From the NCBI GenBank assembly GCA_019634415.1, contig JAHQVJ010000102.1, positions 88,361 to 152,360 on the forward strand: a stretch of 64,000 nucleotides of DNA. Direction: 5' to 3'. The notes under the pieces were generated by a model. The model was not told where the DNA came from, did no database searches, and was given only the letters and a program-made list of their open reading frames with translations. Both the position numbers and the translations under genes were made by a program. This DNA is from Myxococcales bacterium. Its GTDB lineage: Bacteria; Myxococcota_A; UBA796; GCA-2862545. This document shows, piece after piece, positions 34,949 to 42,826 of this stretch. Numbering within the stretch: the stretch's first letter is position 1; every line of letters begins with the position of its first letter.

Positions 34949-35728
34949 TCAGGGGGCCTCCTGCGACCCGGTAACGCTGTTCTCCCGTTCGGGGGGAGAT
35001 CCGCCCATCAGCTGGTGCAGGAACGCGACAGGGTCGTCACCTCGGGCCAGCACATCCACCAGGGCGGATCCCACGATCACGCCGTCGCAATGCGGGGAAA
35101 GGCGCTGAACGTCGGTGGCGGCTCGCACCCCGAAGCCGGCCATCACCGGCAGCGCGGTGGCGTTGCGCACGCGGCCCAGGTAGCTGGACAACCCCTCGCG
35201 TTCGCTGTCGAGCGCCGTGCCCGTGATGCCTGTACGGGTGACGGCGTACACGAAGCCGCTGCTCGCCTCGCACAGGTCCGCCATCCGGCCAGGCTCGGTC
35301 AGCGGGGTGACCAGCTGCACCTGGGGAACCTCTCCGAGGATGTGACGCTCGTGGAGCGGACAATCGGGCACGATGAGCGCCGAGACGTCGGCCTGCACGA
35401 GGGCCTGGGGGAGACCATCGCCAAAGGCGAGGAAGGGATTGAGGTATCCCATGAGCGCCACCGGAACGGGGCAGCCAGCCACGGTCTGCAAGATCCAGGG
35501 AAGGTCCACTCCCTGCTGCAGGGCGGCGTGGCTGGCCTGCTGGATGCTGACACCGTCGGCCATCGGATCGGTGAAGGGCACGCCCACCTCGATCACGTCC
35601 GCGACGGTGGCCACGCGGTGGAGCAGCGCCCGGAACGCCTCGCGGTCGGGGTAGCCGGCCACGAGGTAGGCGACGAGTGCGCCGCTTCCGTGCTTGGGGC
35701 TGCGCAGGGCCTGGGTGATGGGGCTCAT
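34949..35728 (-). CDS. trpA: Tryptophan synthase alpha chain
   Basis: This encodes 259 residues, the usual TrpA length. It cleaves indole-3-glycerol phosphate to indole and glyceraldehyde 3-phosphate in complex with TrpB. VIEVGVPFTDPMADGVSIQ carries the catalytic Glu and Asp, MGYLNPF lies in the next strand, FVYAVTRTGITG is the phosphate-binding loop and AGFGVRAATDVQ the closing one. The ATG overlaps the trpB stop (ATGA), so translation is coupled, consistent with the 1:1 enzyme complex. A C-terminal tail (SPPERENSVTGSQEAP) is longer than typical. Last trp gene of the operon. Confidence 0.96.
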   Translation of the reverse strand: MSPITQALRSPKHGSGALVAYLVAGYPDREAFRALLHRVATVADVIEVGVPFTDPMADGVSIQQASHAALQQGVDLPWILQTVAGCPVPVALMGYLNPFLAFGDGLPQALVQADVSALIVPDCPLHERHILGEVPQVQLVTPLTEPGRMADLCEASSGFVYAVTRTGITGTALDSEREGLSSYLGRVRNATALPVMAGFGVRAATDVQRLSPHCDGVIVGSALVDVLARGDDPVAFLHQLMGGSPPERENSVTGSQEAP

Positions 35729-36906
35729 GGGGTCGCCTCCAGCGTGGCCAGGTCCTTGTCGCCGCGGCCCGACAAGTTCACCAGCAGCAAGCTGCCGGGG
35801 TGGTCGACGGCGTAGGCGCGGGCGCCCGCGAGGGCGTGGGCCGACTCCAGCGCCGGCAGGATCCCCTCCAGGCGACACAGCTCCCGCAAGGCCTCCAGGG
35901 CCTCGTCGTCGGTGGCGACGGTGTAGCGAGCCCGCCCGGTGGCGGCGAGCAGCGCGTGCTCGGGGCCCACGCCGGGGTAGTCCAGCCCCGCTGAGATGGA
36001 GTGGGTCTCCTGGATCTGGCCGGCCTCGGTCTGCAGCAGCAGCGACAAGCAGCCGTGCAGCACGCCCTCGGTGCCGTGGGTCACGGTGGCGGCGTGATGC
36101 TGTGGCTCTGCCGAGCGTCCCCCTGCCTCGACGCCCAGCAGGGCCACCTCGGGGTCGTGCCGGAACGGGTGGAACAGGCCGATGGCGTTCGAGCCGCCGC
36201 CGACGCAGGCAATCGCCACGTCGGGGAGGCGGCCGCGGGCTTCGAGGAGCTGGGCGCGGGCCTCCCGGCCGATCACCGCCTGCAGCTCGCGCACCAGCAG
36301 CGGGTAGGGATGCGGACCCACGGCGGAGCCGAGCACGTAGGCCGTGCCCTCGGGGTCTGCGACCCAGGCCCGCAGTGCCTCGTCGATGGCGGCGCGCAGG
36401 GTGGCGTCCCCCGACGTGACGGGAACGACCTCGGCACCCAGCTGGTGCATGCGCATCACGTTGGGCGCCTGGCGCTTCACGTCGACCGCCCCCATGTAGA
36501 CGGTGCACGGCAGCCCCACGCGAGCGCAGGCCGCGGCGGTGGCGACCCCGTGCTGCCCGGCACCCGTCTCCGCCACCACTCGGGTGGCGCCGCTGCGCTT
36601 GGCGAGCATGGCCTGTCCGAGCGCGTTGTTGATCTTGTGGGCGCCGGTGTGGGCGAGGTCCTCGCGCTTGAGGTAGACCTCCGCCCCCCACGCCTCGGAC
36701 AGGTGCGCGCACAGCGTGAGGGCGGTGGGGCGCCCCACCCAGGTGCGCAGCTCGTGCGTGTAGACCTCGAGGAAGGTCTCGTCGGCCAGCGCCTCCGTCA
36801 CCTGGGCGGTGAGCCGCTCGATGGCGGGCACCAGCATCTCGGGGACGAAGCAGCCGCCGAACCGGCCGAAGCGGCCGAGTGCGGTGGGCGCATCCGATGC
36901 GATCAC
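35725..36906 (-). CDS. trpB: Tryptophan synthase beta chain
   Basis: This encodes 393 residues from a GTG start at 36906 with GGAGGA upstream; the GTG overlaps the TGA of trpF (GTGA). It joins indole and serine in a PLP-dependent reaction in complex with TrpA. KREDLAHTGAHKINNALGQ contains the PLP lysine, ETGAGQHGVATAAAC follows, and CVGGGSNAIGLFHPF is the cofactor phosphate loop. Length and motifs are those of the standard TrpB1 type. The stop overlaps the trpA ATG. Located in the trpE-G-D-C-F-B-A operon. Confidence 0.96.
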   Translation of the reverse strand: MIASDAPTALGRFGRFGGCFVPEMLVPAIERLTAQVTEALADETFLEVYTHELRTWVGRPTALTLCAHLSEAWGAEVYLKREDLAHTGAHKINNALGQAMLAKRSGATRVVAETGAGQHGVATAAACARVGLPCTVYMGAVDVKRQAPNVMRMHQLGAEVVPVTSGDATLRAAIDEALRAWVADPEGTAYVLGSAVGPHPYPLLVRELQAVIGREARAQLLEARGRLPDVAIACVGGGSNAIGLFHPFRHDPEVALLGVEAGGRSAEPQHHAATVTHGTEGVLHGCLSLLLQTEAGQIQETHSISAGLDYPGVGPEHALLAATGRARYTVATDDEALEALRELCRLEGILPALESAHALAGARAYAVDHPGSLLLVNLSGRGDKDLATLEATP

Positions 36907-37466
36907 GACTCCTCCAGTGCCGCGCGAGCGGCGGTGACGAACGCCCGGACGGCGTGTGGGTCCTTGCGACCCGGGGTGGACTCCACCCCGGAGCTGACGT
37001 CGACGGCGGCCGGACGCACGGTCCGGATCGCGGCGGCGACGGTGTGGGGGGTCAGCCCCCCGGCGAGCACGAGTCGGCAGCGACGGGCGAGGGCGTGGGC
37101 GCGCGACGCGTCGGCGGCGATGCCCTGGCCACCCCCGGCGGGCCCGTCGAGCAGGGCGTCGCCGAGGGGGGTGGGGGAGGTGCGCAGCTGCAGGTCGTCC
37201 GCATCCTTGTGGGCGATGAGCCGCGGTAGCGGTGGGGTGGTGCGGAAGTCGAAGGCTTGCACCACGTCGAAGCCCTTCAGCTCTTGGCCGTCCCAGGTGC
37301 GGAACACGGCCACGCGGATCACGGACTCGGCGGCGACGAGCAGGGGCTCGGGATCGAGCACGGTGCGCGGCGAGCCTTCGCAGCACACGATGCCGATGGC
37401 GTCGGCTCCGGCGTCGATGGCGGCGCGCACGTCCTCGGGGCGGGTCACCCCGCAGATCTTGATCAC
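36903..37466 (-). CDS. trpF: Phosphoribosylanthranilate isomerase
   Basis: This encodes 187 residues from a GTG start at 37466 (VIKICGVTRPEDVRAAIDAGA, the N-terminal KICG motif with the catalytic Cys). VLAGGLTPHTVAAAI and AAVDVSSGVESTPGRKDP are the two phosphate-binding loops. It isomerises phosphoribosylanthranilate in the third step of the pathway. It is a little short for TrpF (usually about 200 residues). GGGAGG lies upstream, and the GTG overlaps the trpC TGA. In E. coli this activity is fused to TrpC, whereas here it is a separate gene. Confidence 0.94.
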   Translation of the reverse strand: MIKICGVTRPEDVRAAIDAGADAIGIVCCEGSPRTVLDPEPLLVAAESVIRVAVFRTWDGQELKGFDVVQAFDFRTTPPLPRLIAHKDADDLQLRTSPTPLGDALLDGPAGGGQGIAADASRAHALARRCRLVLAGGLTPHTVAAAIRTVRPAAVDVSSGVESTPGRKDPHAVRAFVTAARAALEES

Positions 37467-38251
37467 GGCTGCCTCCCGGCGGCGAGCATCTCGCCGAGCA
37501 GGCGTGCGGGGTCGGCGGCCTGCATCAGCGCCGTCCCCACCAGCGCCATGCGGTAGCCGGCGGCCCGGGCCACGCCGATGTCGGCGGCCTGGTGCATGCC
37601 GCTCTCGGCCACGTAGATCTCGTCGTCGCGGTGCAGTGGACGCAGCGTCCACAGGCGCTTGCGCTCGAGGCCGAGGGTGGCGAAGTTCCGCACGTTCACC
37701 CCCACGAGCACGGTGCCGCGATCCGCCCGATCCAGCGCTGCGTGGATCCGATCGAGCTGCGCTGCGTCGTGGGCCTCGGCGAGCACGAACAGCCCCAGCT
37801 CTCGGGCCAGCGACAGCTGCCGGGTGAGGGTGTCGGCGTCGCACAGGGCGGCCATGAGCAGCACGCCCCCCGCCCCGGCCAGGCGCGCCTCCAGCAGCTG
37901 GCGGTCGTCCACGATGAAGTCCTTGCGCAGCACGGGTCGGTCGGTGCACGCGGCGGCACGGGTGAGGTCCGACAGGCTGCCCCCGAAGGCGGTGGGCTCG
38001 GTGAGCACGCTGATGGCGGCGGCTCCGGCCTCGGTGTAGCGGGCCACGGCGTCCTCGAGGCCGTCGGCGCGCGCGTTGAGCGGCCCCTTGCTCGGCGAGG
38101 CGCGCTTGAACTCGGCGATCACGTCGAAGGTGTCGCGCTGCAGCGGTGGTGGCGCAGGGCGGTCGGCCAGGCGTGCGCGCAGATCCTGCAGGTCGAGCTT
38201 GGCGGCACGCTCTCGGGAGCGCTCGGCGAAGGTGTGCAGCAGCTCAGTCAT
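37463..38251 (-). CDS. trpC: Indole-3-glycerol phosphate synthase
   Basis: This encodes 262 residues. VIAEFKRASPSKGPL carries the catalytic Lys of IGPS; VLRKDFIVDDRQLLEARLAGA, VGVNVRNFATL, IYVAESGM and ALVGTALMQA are the successive barrel strands with their conserved residues. It closes the indole ring from carboxyphenylamino-deoxyribulose phosphate. The ATG at 38251 overlaps the end of trpD by 8 bp. All motifs seem intact. Confidence 0.96.
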   Translation of the reverse strand: MTELLHTFAERSRERAAKLDLQDLRARLADRPAPPPLQRDTFDVIAEFKRASPSKGPLNARADGLEDAVARYTEAGAAAISVLTEPTAFGGSLSDLTRAAACTDRPVLRKDFIVDDRQLLEARLAGAGGVLLMAALCDADTLTRQLSLARELGLFVLAEAHDAAQLDRIHAALDRADRGTVLVGVNVRNFATLGLERKRLWTLRPLHRDDEIYVAESGMHQAADIGVARAAGYRMALVGTALMQAADPARLLGEMLAAGRQP

Positions 38252-39212
38252 GGAGGGCCTCCACGAGCCGCGCCACGCGGCCGTCGTCGATGGCGTTGCT
38301 GGCGGCCTTCAGGGGCTCGGGCTCTCCGAGCAGCTCCAGCAGCAGCGTGGCGTTGAGCACGATGGCGTCGCGCACGGCACCCCGCCTGCCCGCGAACACG
38401 TCGGACAGGGCGGCGGCGTTGACGCTCGCGTCGCCGCCGGTCAGCGCCTCGGGCGCGCAGCGTGCGATCCCGAAGCGCTGAAGCGGATCCTCCACCACGC
38501 GCGTCACGGAGCCGTCGCGCACGTCGAAGGCCACGTAGGGGCCCACGGGGGTGGCCTCGTCGTAGCCGCCGTGGCCGTGTACCACCCGTGCGCGGTCCAC
38601 CAGGCCCACCAGCGCGTGGGCCAGGCGACGGGCGCACTCCTCGCTGAAGGCGCCCATCAGCTGGACCCGGGGGCGGGCTGGGTTCACCAGGGGTCCGAGG
38701 AGGTTGAAGGCGGTGCGCGTGGCCACGGCCTGTCGCGCGCTGGCCACGGCCTTCATGGCGGGGTGGAACCAGCGGGCGAACAGGAAGGTGAATCCGGTGG
38801 CGTCGAGCTGGCGCTGCGCGTGGTCGGCATCGGAGGCGAAGCGCACGCCCAAGGTCTCCAGCACGTCGGCGCTGCCGCAGCGGCTCGACACCGAGCGGTT
38901 GCCGTGCTTGGCCACGCGATGGCCCGCGGCGGCCACCACGAGCGCTGTCGCCGTGGACAGGTTCACGGTGTGCTTGCCGTCTCCGCCGGTGCCACAGGTG
39001 TCGGCCACGGCTCCCAGGTCCATGGGCACGGCCGCCGCTGTCAGGGCGCGCGCCATCTCCCGCAGCTCGTCCGCGGTCTCGCCCTTGGCGCGCAGCGCCA
39101 CCAGCAGGCCTGCCTTGCGGGCGTCGGGCACGTCCTCGGTGGTGAGGGTGTGCACCAGGGTGTGGGCTTGGTCGGCCGACAGGCTGTGGCCGGCGAGCAG
39201 GTGGTCGATCAC
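38244..39212 (-). CDS. trpD: Anthranilate phosphoribosyltransferase
   Basis: This encodes 322 residues from GTG 39212, overlapping the trpG TGA. DTCGTGGDGKHTVNLSTATALV is the PRPP-binding Gly-rich motif, KHGNRSVSSRCGSADVLE the anthranilate-site signature, and FNLLGPLVNPARPRVQLMG the following helix-strand. It transfers the phosphoribosyl group to anthranilate. Here it is separate from the glutaminase TrpG, unlike the fused TrpGD of enterobacteria. GGAGG sits just upstream of the GTG. Confidence 0.96.
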   Translation of the reverse strand: MIDHLLAGHSLSADQAHTLVHTLTTEDVPDARKAGLLVALRAKGETADELREMARALTAAAVPMDLGAVADTCGTGGDGKHTVNLSTATALVVAAAGHRVAKHGNRSVSSRCGSADVLETLGVRFASDADHAQRQLDATGFTFLFARWFHPAMKAVASARQAVATRTAFNLLGPLVNPARPRVQLMGAFSEECARRLAHALVGLVDRARVVHGHGGYDEATPVGPYVAFDVRDGSVTRVVEDPLQRFGIARCAPEALTGGDASVNAAALSDVFAGRRGAVRDAIVLNATLLLELLGEPEPLKAASNAIDDGRVARLVEALHD

Positions 39213-39790
39213 GGGGCCTCCAGCGCCAGGAAGTTGGCCAGCAGCGCTGGTCCGTCGGGGGTGAGCACGCTCTCGGGGTGGAACTGCACGCCCTGCACCG
39301 GCAGGTCGCGGTGGCGGATGGCCATCACCTCGCCGTCCTCGGTGCGGGCGGTGACCGTCAGGCAGTCGGGGAGGGTGGCCTCGTCGATGGCCAGGGAGTG
39401 GTAGCGTCCGGCCGTGAGGGGGCTGGGCAGCCCCTGGAACAGGCCCTGCTCGTCGGTGTGCACGGGCGAGGCCTTGCCGTGGCGGAGCTGTCGGGCGTGG
39501 GTGATCTCGGCGCCGAGGAGCTGCGCGATGCACTGATGACCCAGGCACACGCCCAGGATGGGCACGCGGTCCATCAGGGCCGAGAGCACCTGAAGCGCGT
39601 TGCCGGCGTGCTCGGGGCGGCCCGGTCCGGGCGAGATCACGAGGTGGCTGGGAGCCAGATCGGTGGCCTGCTGCGCGGTGATGGCGTGGTTGCGCCGCAC
39701 GGTGACGCGGGCGCCCAGCTCCAGCAGCGCCTGCACCAGGTTGTAGGTGAAGGAGTCGACGTTGTCGATCATCAGCACGTGGGCGGTCAC
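39209..39790 (-). CDS. trpG: Anthranilate synthase glutamine amidotransferase
   Basis: This encodes 193 residues from GTG 39790 (VTAHVLMIDNVDSFTYNLVQ). ISPGPGRPEHAGN and GVCLGHQCIAQLLGAEI hold the oxyanion region and the catalytic Cys of a class I glutamine amidotransferase; the VQFHPESVLTPDG segment supplies the His and Glu. It feeds ammonia from glutamine to TrpE. It may also serve a folate-type synthase, as some TrpG proteins do, but its position in the trp operon favours tryptophan. The GTG overlaps the trpE stop. Confidence 0.95.
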   Translation of the reverse strand: MTAHVLMIDNVDSFTYNLVQALLELGARVTVRRNHAITAQQATDLAPSHLVISPGPGRPEHAGNALQVLSALMDRVPILGVCLGHQCIAQLLGAEITHARQLRHGKASPVHTDEQGLFQGLPSPLTAGRYHSLAIDEATLPDCLTVTARTEDGEVMAIRHRDLPVQGVQFHPESVLTPDGPALLANFLALEAP

Positions 39791-41130
39791 AGCGCACCTC
39801 CGGACTCGCGCAGCGCTGCCTCGATGGCGGCGGCCTTGGCGTGGCACTCGGCGTGCTCCCGCTCGTCGATGCTGTCGGCGACGATGCCAGCGCCCGCCTG
39901 GGTGCGGTAGCGGCCGTCGCGGAACCACACGGTGCGGATGGCGATGGCCTGATCCATGCGGCCGTCGTGGCCGAAGTAGCCGACGGTGCCGGCGTAGGGT
40001 CCGCGGGTCGCAGGCTCCAGCTCGTCGATGATCTGCATGGCGCGCACCTTCGGGGCGCCCACCACGGTGCCAGCGGGGAAGGCCGAGGCGAACAGGTCCA
40101 TGGCGTCGTGGCCATCGGCGAGCTCGCCCACCACGCCGCTCACCAGGTGCATCACGTGGCTGTAGCGCTCCACCGAGCGGTAGGGCTCCACCCGGATGGT
40201 CCCCGGCGTGGCCACCCGACCGAGGTCGTTGCGCGCGAGGTCCACGAGCATCACGTGCTCCGCGGCCTCCTTGTCGTCGGCGAGCAGCTCGGCTTCCAGC
40301 TGGGCGTCGTGGGTGGGGTCGCTGCCGCGGGGCCGGGTGCCGGCGATGGGGCGCAGGGTGGCGATGCTCCCGTCGAGCTTCACCAGCGCCTCCGGCGAGG
40401 AGCCCACGATCTGCAGATCGCCGGTGTCGACGTAGAACACGTAGGGCGAGGGGTTGAGCATGCGCAGGGCGCGGTAGGCGGCGAAGGGATCTCCCTCGGC
40501 GGTGCCCTCGAAGGCGATGGAGAGCACGAGCTGAAACACGTCGCCCTCCCGGATGTGGTGCTTCACCCTAGCCACCCGCTCGCAGAACTCCGCCTTCGAC
40601 AGGCTCGGGGTGGGGGGCGACGTCACGAGCGGCGTGGTCTCGGGGACGGGGCCTCGCAGCAGCTGTGTGACCTCCTGGCGCAGATCGGCGGCCTCGGCGT
40701 CGGGGCCGTCGTGCAGCACCGCGATGCGACGGGTGACGTGGTCGAAGACGAGGGCTGAGCGGGTGGCCACGTAGGCGGCGTCTGGCAGAGGATCGGGGTC
40801 GGTGCGTCTGGGGAGGCCCTCCAGGCGACGCACCAGGTCGTAGCTGGTCACCCCCACCAGTCCTCCGCTGAACGGCCCCACGCGGCGGCGGAACCGAGGG
40901 GCTCGGTCCAGCGCCTGTCGTAGCCACGTCATGGGATCGGAGGGATCGTCGGGCAGCAAGCGGGCGTGCTGCGCCTCGCCGAAGCCGAGCAGCGTGTAGC
41001 GGCCCTGGTGGGTGCCGCCCTCCACGCTCTCCAGCAGGTAGCGGGGCGACAGCGAGCGCAGCTTCAGGAACGCCGACACCGGCGTGTCGAGGTCGGCGGC
41101 GATGTCGAAGGTGGCGAGACGGTCGTTCAT
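39787..41130 (-). CDS. trpE: Anthranilate synthase component I
   Basis: This encodes 447 residues. ATG 41130 is preferred over an in-frame ATG at 41148 because GAGGAG lies 6 nt upstream. The N-terminal LESVEGGTHQGRYTLLGF is the Ser-containing tryptophan feedback site. The C-terminal chorismate-binding part has IAGTRPRGSD, HVMLVDLARNDLGRVATPGTI and GAPKVRAMQIIDELEP, GPYAGTVGYFGHDG. It makes anthranilate from chorismate with TrpG. Presence of the feedback motif indicates enzyme-level control as well as attenuation. First structural gene of the operon, 94 nt after the leader peptide stop. Confidence 0.96.
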   Translation of the reverse strand: MNDRLATFDIAADLDTPVSAFLKLRSLSPRYLLESVEGGTHQGRYTLLGFGEAQHARLLPDDPSDPMTWLRQALDRAPRFRRRVGPFSGGLVGVTSYDLVRRLEGLPRRTDPDPLPDAAYVATRSALVFDHVTRRIAVLHDGPDAEAADLRQEVTQLLRGPVPETTPLVTSPPTPSLSKAEFCERVARVKHHIREGDVFQLVLSIAFEGTAEGDPFAAYRALRMLNPSPYVFYVDTGDLQIVGSSPEALVKLDGSIATLRPIAGTRPRGSDPTHDAQLEAELLADDKEAAEHVMLVDLARNDLGRVATPGTIRVEPYRSVERYSHVMHLVSGVVGELADGHDAMDLFASAFPAGTVVGAPKVRAMQIIDELEPATRGPYAGTVGYFGHDGRMDQAIAIRTVWFRDGRYRTQAGAGIVADSIDEREHAECHAKAAAIEAALRESGGAL

Positions 41131-41180
41131 GGGGCTCCTCGAGGTCATGGGACCGGGGAGCTCACCGAACGAAGGCGCCG

Positions 41181-41245
41181 CATCCCCGGGGTCTCCGTGG
41201 GGATGGGCTGGTGCAGCGCGCAGCTAGGCAGCCATCTCCACGGAG
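41181..41245 (-). promoter_or_regulatory. Candidate trp attenuator (alternative hairpins)
   Basis: Two pairings exclude each other on the minus-strand RNA. CAUCCCC (41199-41205) pairs with GGGGAUG (41181-41187) around an 11-nt loop, giving a GC-rich hairpin just before trpE. The segment CCACGGAG (41193-41200), lying in the loop and left arm of that hairpin, can instead pair with CUCCGUGG (41238-41245) inside the leader peptide just after the Trp codons. Ribosome stalling at the Trp codons should decide which forms. A U-run after the lower hairpin is weak, so the terminator may need Rho or act on translation. Confidence 0.65.
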
Positions 41246-41286
41246 GAGAGCCACCACCACCAGCGCTGCGCGAGTGAGTTCGTCAT
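41224..41286 (-). CDS. trpL: trp leader peptide with four consecutive Trp codons
   Basis: This short frame reads MTNSLAQRWWWWLSSVEMAA and stops at TAG 41224-41226. Four adjacent TGG codons in 20 residues would occur by chance only very rarely, and the frame lies just ahead of trpE. By analogy with trpL of enterobacteria, shortage of charged Trp-tRNA would stall the ribosome at these codons. The upstream ribosome site is weak (gcgag), as is common in leader genes. It is too short for standard gene callers to report. Confidence 0.9.
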   Translation of the reverse strand: MTNSLAQRWWWWLSSVEMAA

Positions 41287-41294
41287 CTGCTCGC

Positions 41295-41323
41295 ACCGTG
41301 TCCTGCCCGCGTCGGGGTGTCAA
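41295..41323 (-). promoter_or_regulatory. Candidate trp operon promoter
   Basis: TTGACA, a perfect sigma-70 -35 box, lies at 41318-41323 on the minus strand, 22 bp after the stop of the upstream lipoprotein gene. A 17-bp spacer is followed by CACGGT, a poor -10 match. If used, transcription would begin almost at the leader ATG, leaving a very short 5' end. The box could be fortuitous. Confidence 0.35.
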
Positions 41324-41344
41324 GCACAACGCGGTCTCGATCCC

Positions 41345-42739
41345 TCACGGTCCGCCGAGCAGCGTGGCCGTGGACTGCGTGTGTCCCGCCGTGTGTCCCA
41401 CGCCACCCACGTCCGTCGAGCCCGCGTGGGTGGTGTAGCCGGCGAAGGTGGTCCGATAGGCGGCGTAGTCGGGGGCTTGGCTCAGGGAGACGTGGCTCGT
41501 CGAGGCGTCGACGAGATCGGAGGGGGAGGCCGTGAGGCCCCAGGAGGCTGGTAGCTCGGGCTGCGTGAGTTCGGTGGTGTCTGGCGGGGCGATCAGCCAC
41601 CAGCTCGACAGGGCGTCCTGGTAGGACGAGGCGTGCCAGCCCAGGGTCACGACCAGGGCGGAGGCGGATGGCTGGGCGTCGCTTGCTGCAATCGAGATCT
41701 GGGCGCGAGGCTCGTCCGTTCGGACATCGGTCCGTGCGATGTGCAGGTAGGGAACGTCCCGGTCGACGTCGATCGTGGCGGGAAGAGTCGAGACCCACGT
41801 GCTCCACCGTTGCGTCTCCGTCGGGGTCTCGGTGTGATGCGACAGGTGCCACGATTCCGCGAAGTTCGACGGAAACCGGACTTGGAACGCGACGACGTCG
41901 GGGGCGCCCGGACGCAGCTGGATCTGGTCGACGAGGGTGTCCCAGTCGCGTCGAGTCGCGAACACCTGGCTGTGGTGCAGGAGCTCTCCGTCGTCGATGG
42001 AGGACGCCGAGAGATGGGTCATGGCCTGTAGTGGGTCCCAAGCCTTCGGGTGCACCTGAACACTGCCCGCGCCCAGGGGCAGGTCGCGCACGGTGGCTGC
42101 GGCGAGTAGCTCGCCGTCCGTTCCGCGGGCCGTCAGCACGGCGTCCGTGTGGCCGTCCGTGGTGCAGTCCGTGAGCGCGGGTCCCTCTGTCTGTGCTCGG
42201 AGGGTGGGCGGACTCAGGGTGACGTCGTGGCAGGCGACGGACGCTCGGTAGCTCTTTGCGCCGGTCACCTCGCCCGGGGCGTCCAGCGTGAAGGAGGTGG
42301 TGGTGGGCGCAATCGTCGCGGGTGGTGTCGGATCGCCGATCAGCAGCTCGTCTCCTGGCTGCACGTCGAAGATGCTGAGTGCGCTGTAGTAGAGGATGCC
42401 GTACCAGCCGTCTTCCTGTCGGAGCAGCACGGTCACGATGCCGTTGTCGTAGACGGGTACCCCGATCCGACCGTCCCGGAAGGTCCGTACGGTCTCCATG
42501 GCTCGACCGTCCGCAGTGTGGCTGGCCACGTGGGTGTCCGACAGCGGCACCCCGTCCTGGAAGACGAGCACCTGGGCTTCACCGATGGGCTGCGGTACCG
42601 GGCCAGTGTCTGCGGTGGTCGTCGAGCCGGCGGAGTCGCCGGCGGGCACGGTCACGACGGTGGCCTGGGAGTCCTGCTGCTCCTGCCCCGTGGGTCGGCA
42701 CGCGAGCAGGGAAACGGAAAGAAGGACGCCGGCTCTCAT
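41345..42739 (-). CDS. Lipoprotein of unknown function
   Basis: This encodes a 464-residue lipoprotein (MRAGVLLSVSLLAC, lipobox LLAC) with a Gln/Ser/Thr-rich linker (GQEQQDSQATVVTV, GDSAGSTTTADTG), then a beta-rich region with repeated IGEAQVLVFQDGVPLSDTHV and VTVLLRQEDGWYGIL strands. No catalytic motif is recognised. The Thr/Ser/Asp-rich tail (THAGSTDVGGVGHTAGHTQ) resembles a low-complexity surface segment. It sits upstream of the trp leader on the same strand but is separated from it by the presumed trp promoter, so it is probably a separate unit. It is divergent from the caspase-like gene. Confidence 0.78.
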   Translation of the reverse strand: MRAGVLLSVSLLACRPTGQEQQDSQATVVTVPAGDSAGSTTTADTGPVPQPIGEAQVLVFQDGVPLSDTHVASHTADGRAMETVRTFRDGRIGVPVYDNGIVTVLLRQEDGWYGILYYSALSIFDVQPGDELLIGDPTPPATIAPTTTSFTLDAPGEVTGAKSYRASVACHDVTLSPPTLRAQTEGPALTDCTTDGHTDAVLTARGTDGELLAAATVRDLPLGAGSVQVHPKAWDPLQAMTHLSASSIDDGELLHHSQVFATRRDWDTLVDQIQLRPGAPDVVAFQVRFPSNFAESWHLSHHTETPTETQRWSTWVSTLPATIDVDRDVPYLHIARTDVRTDEPRAQISIAASDAQPSASALVVTLGWHASSYQDALSSWWLIAPPDTTELTQPELPASWGLTASPSDLVDASTSHVSLSQAPDYAAYRTTFAGYTTHAGSTDVGGVGHTAGHTQSTATLLGGP

Positions 42740-42826
42740 GCAACCTCCGGTCGCGAGTGTAGCCGGCCATTCTGTCGCTCGCGGAGACGAAGCGCCGAAT
42801 GCCTAGGGGCTCCATCGGAGCGACGA

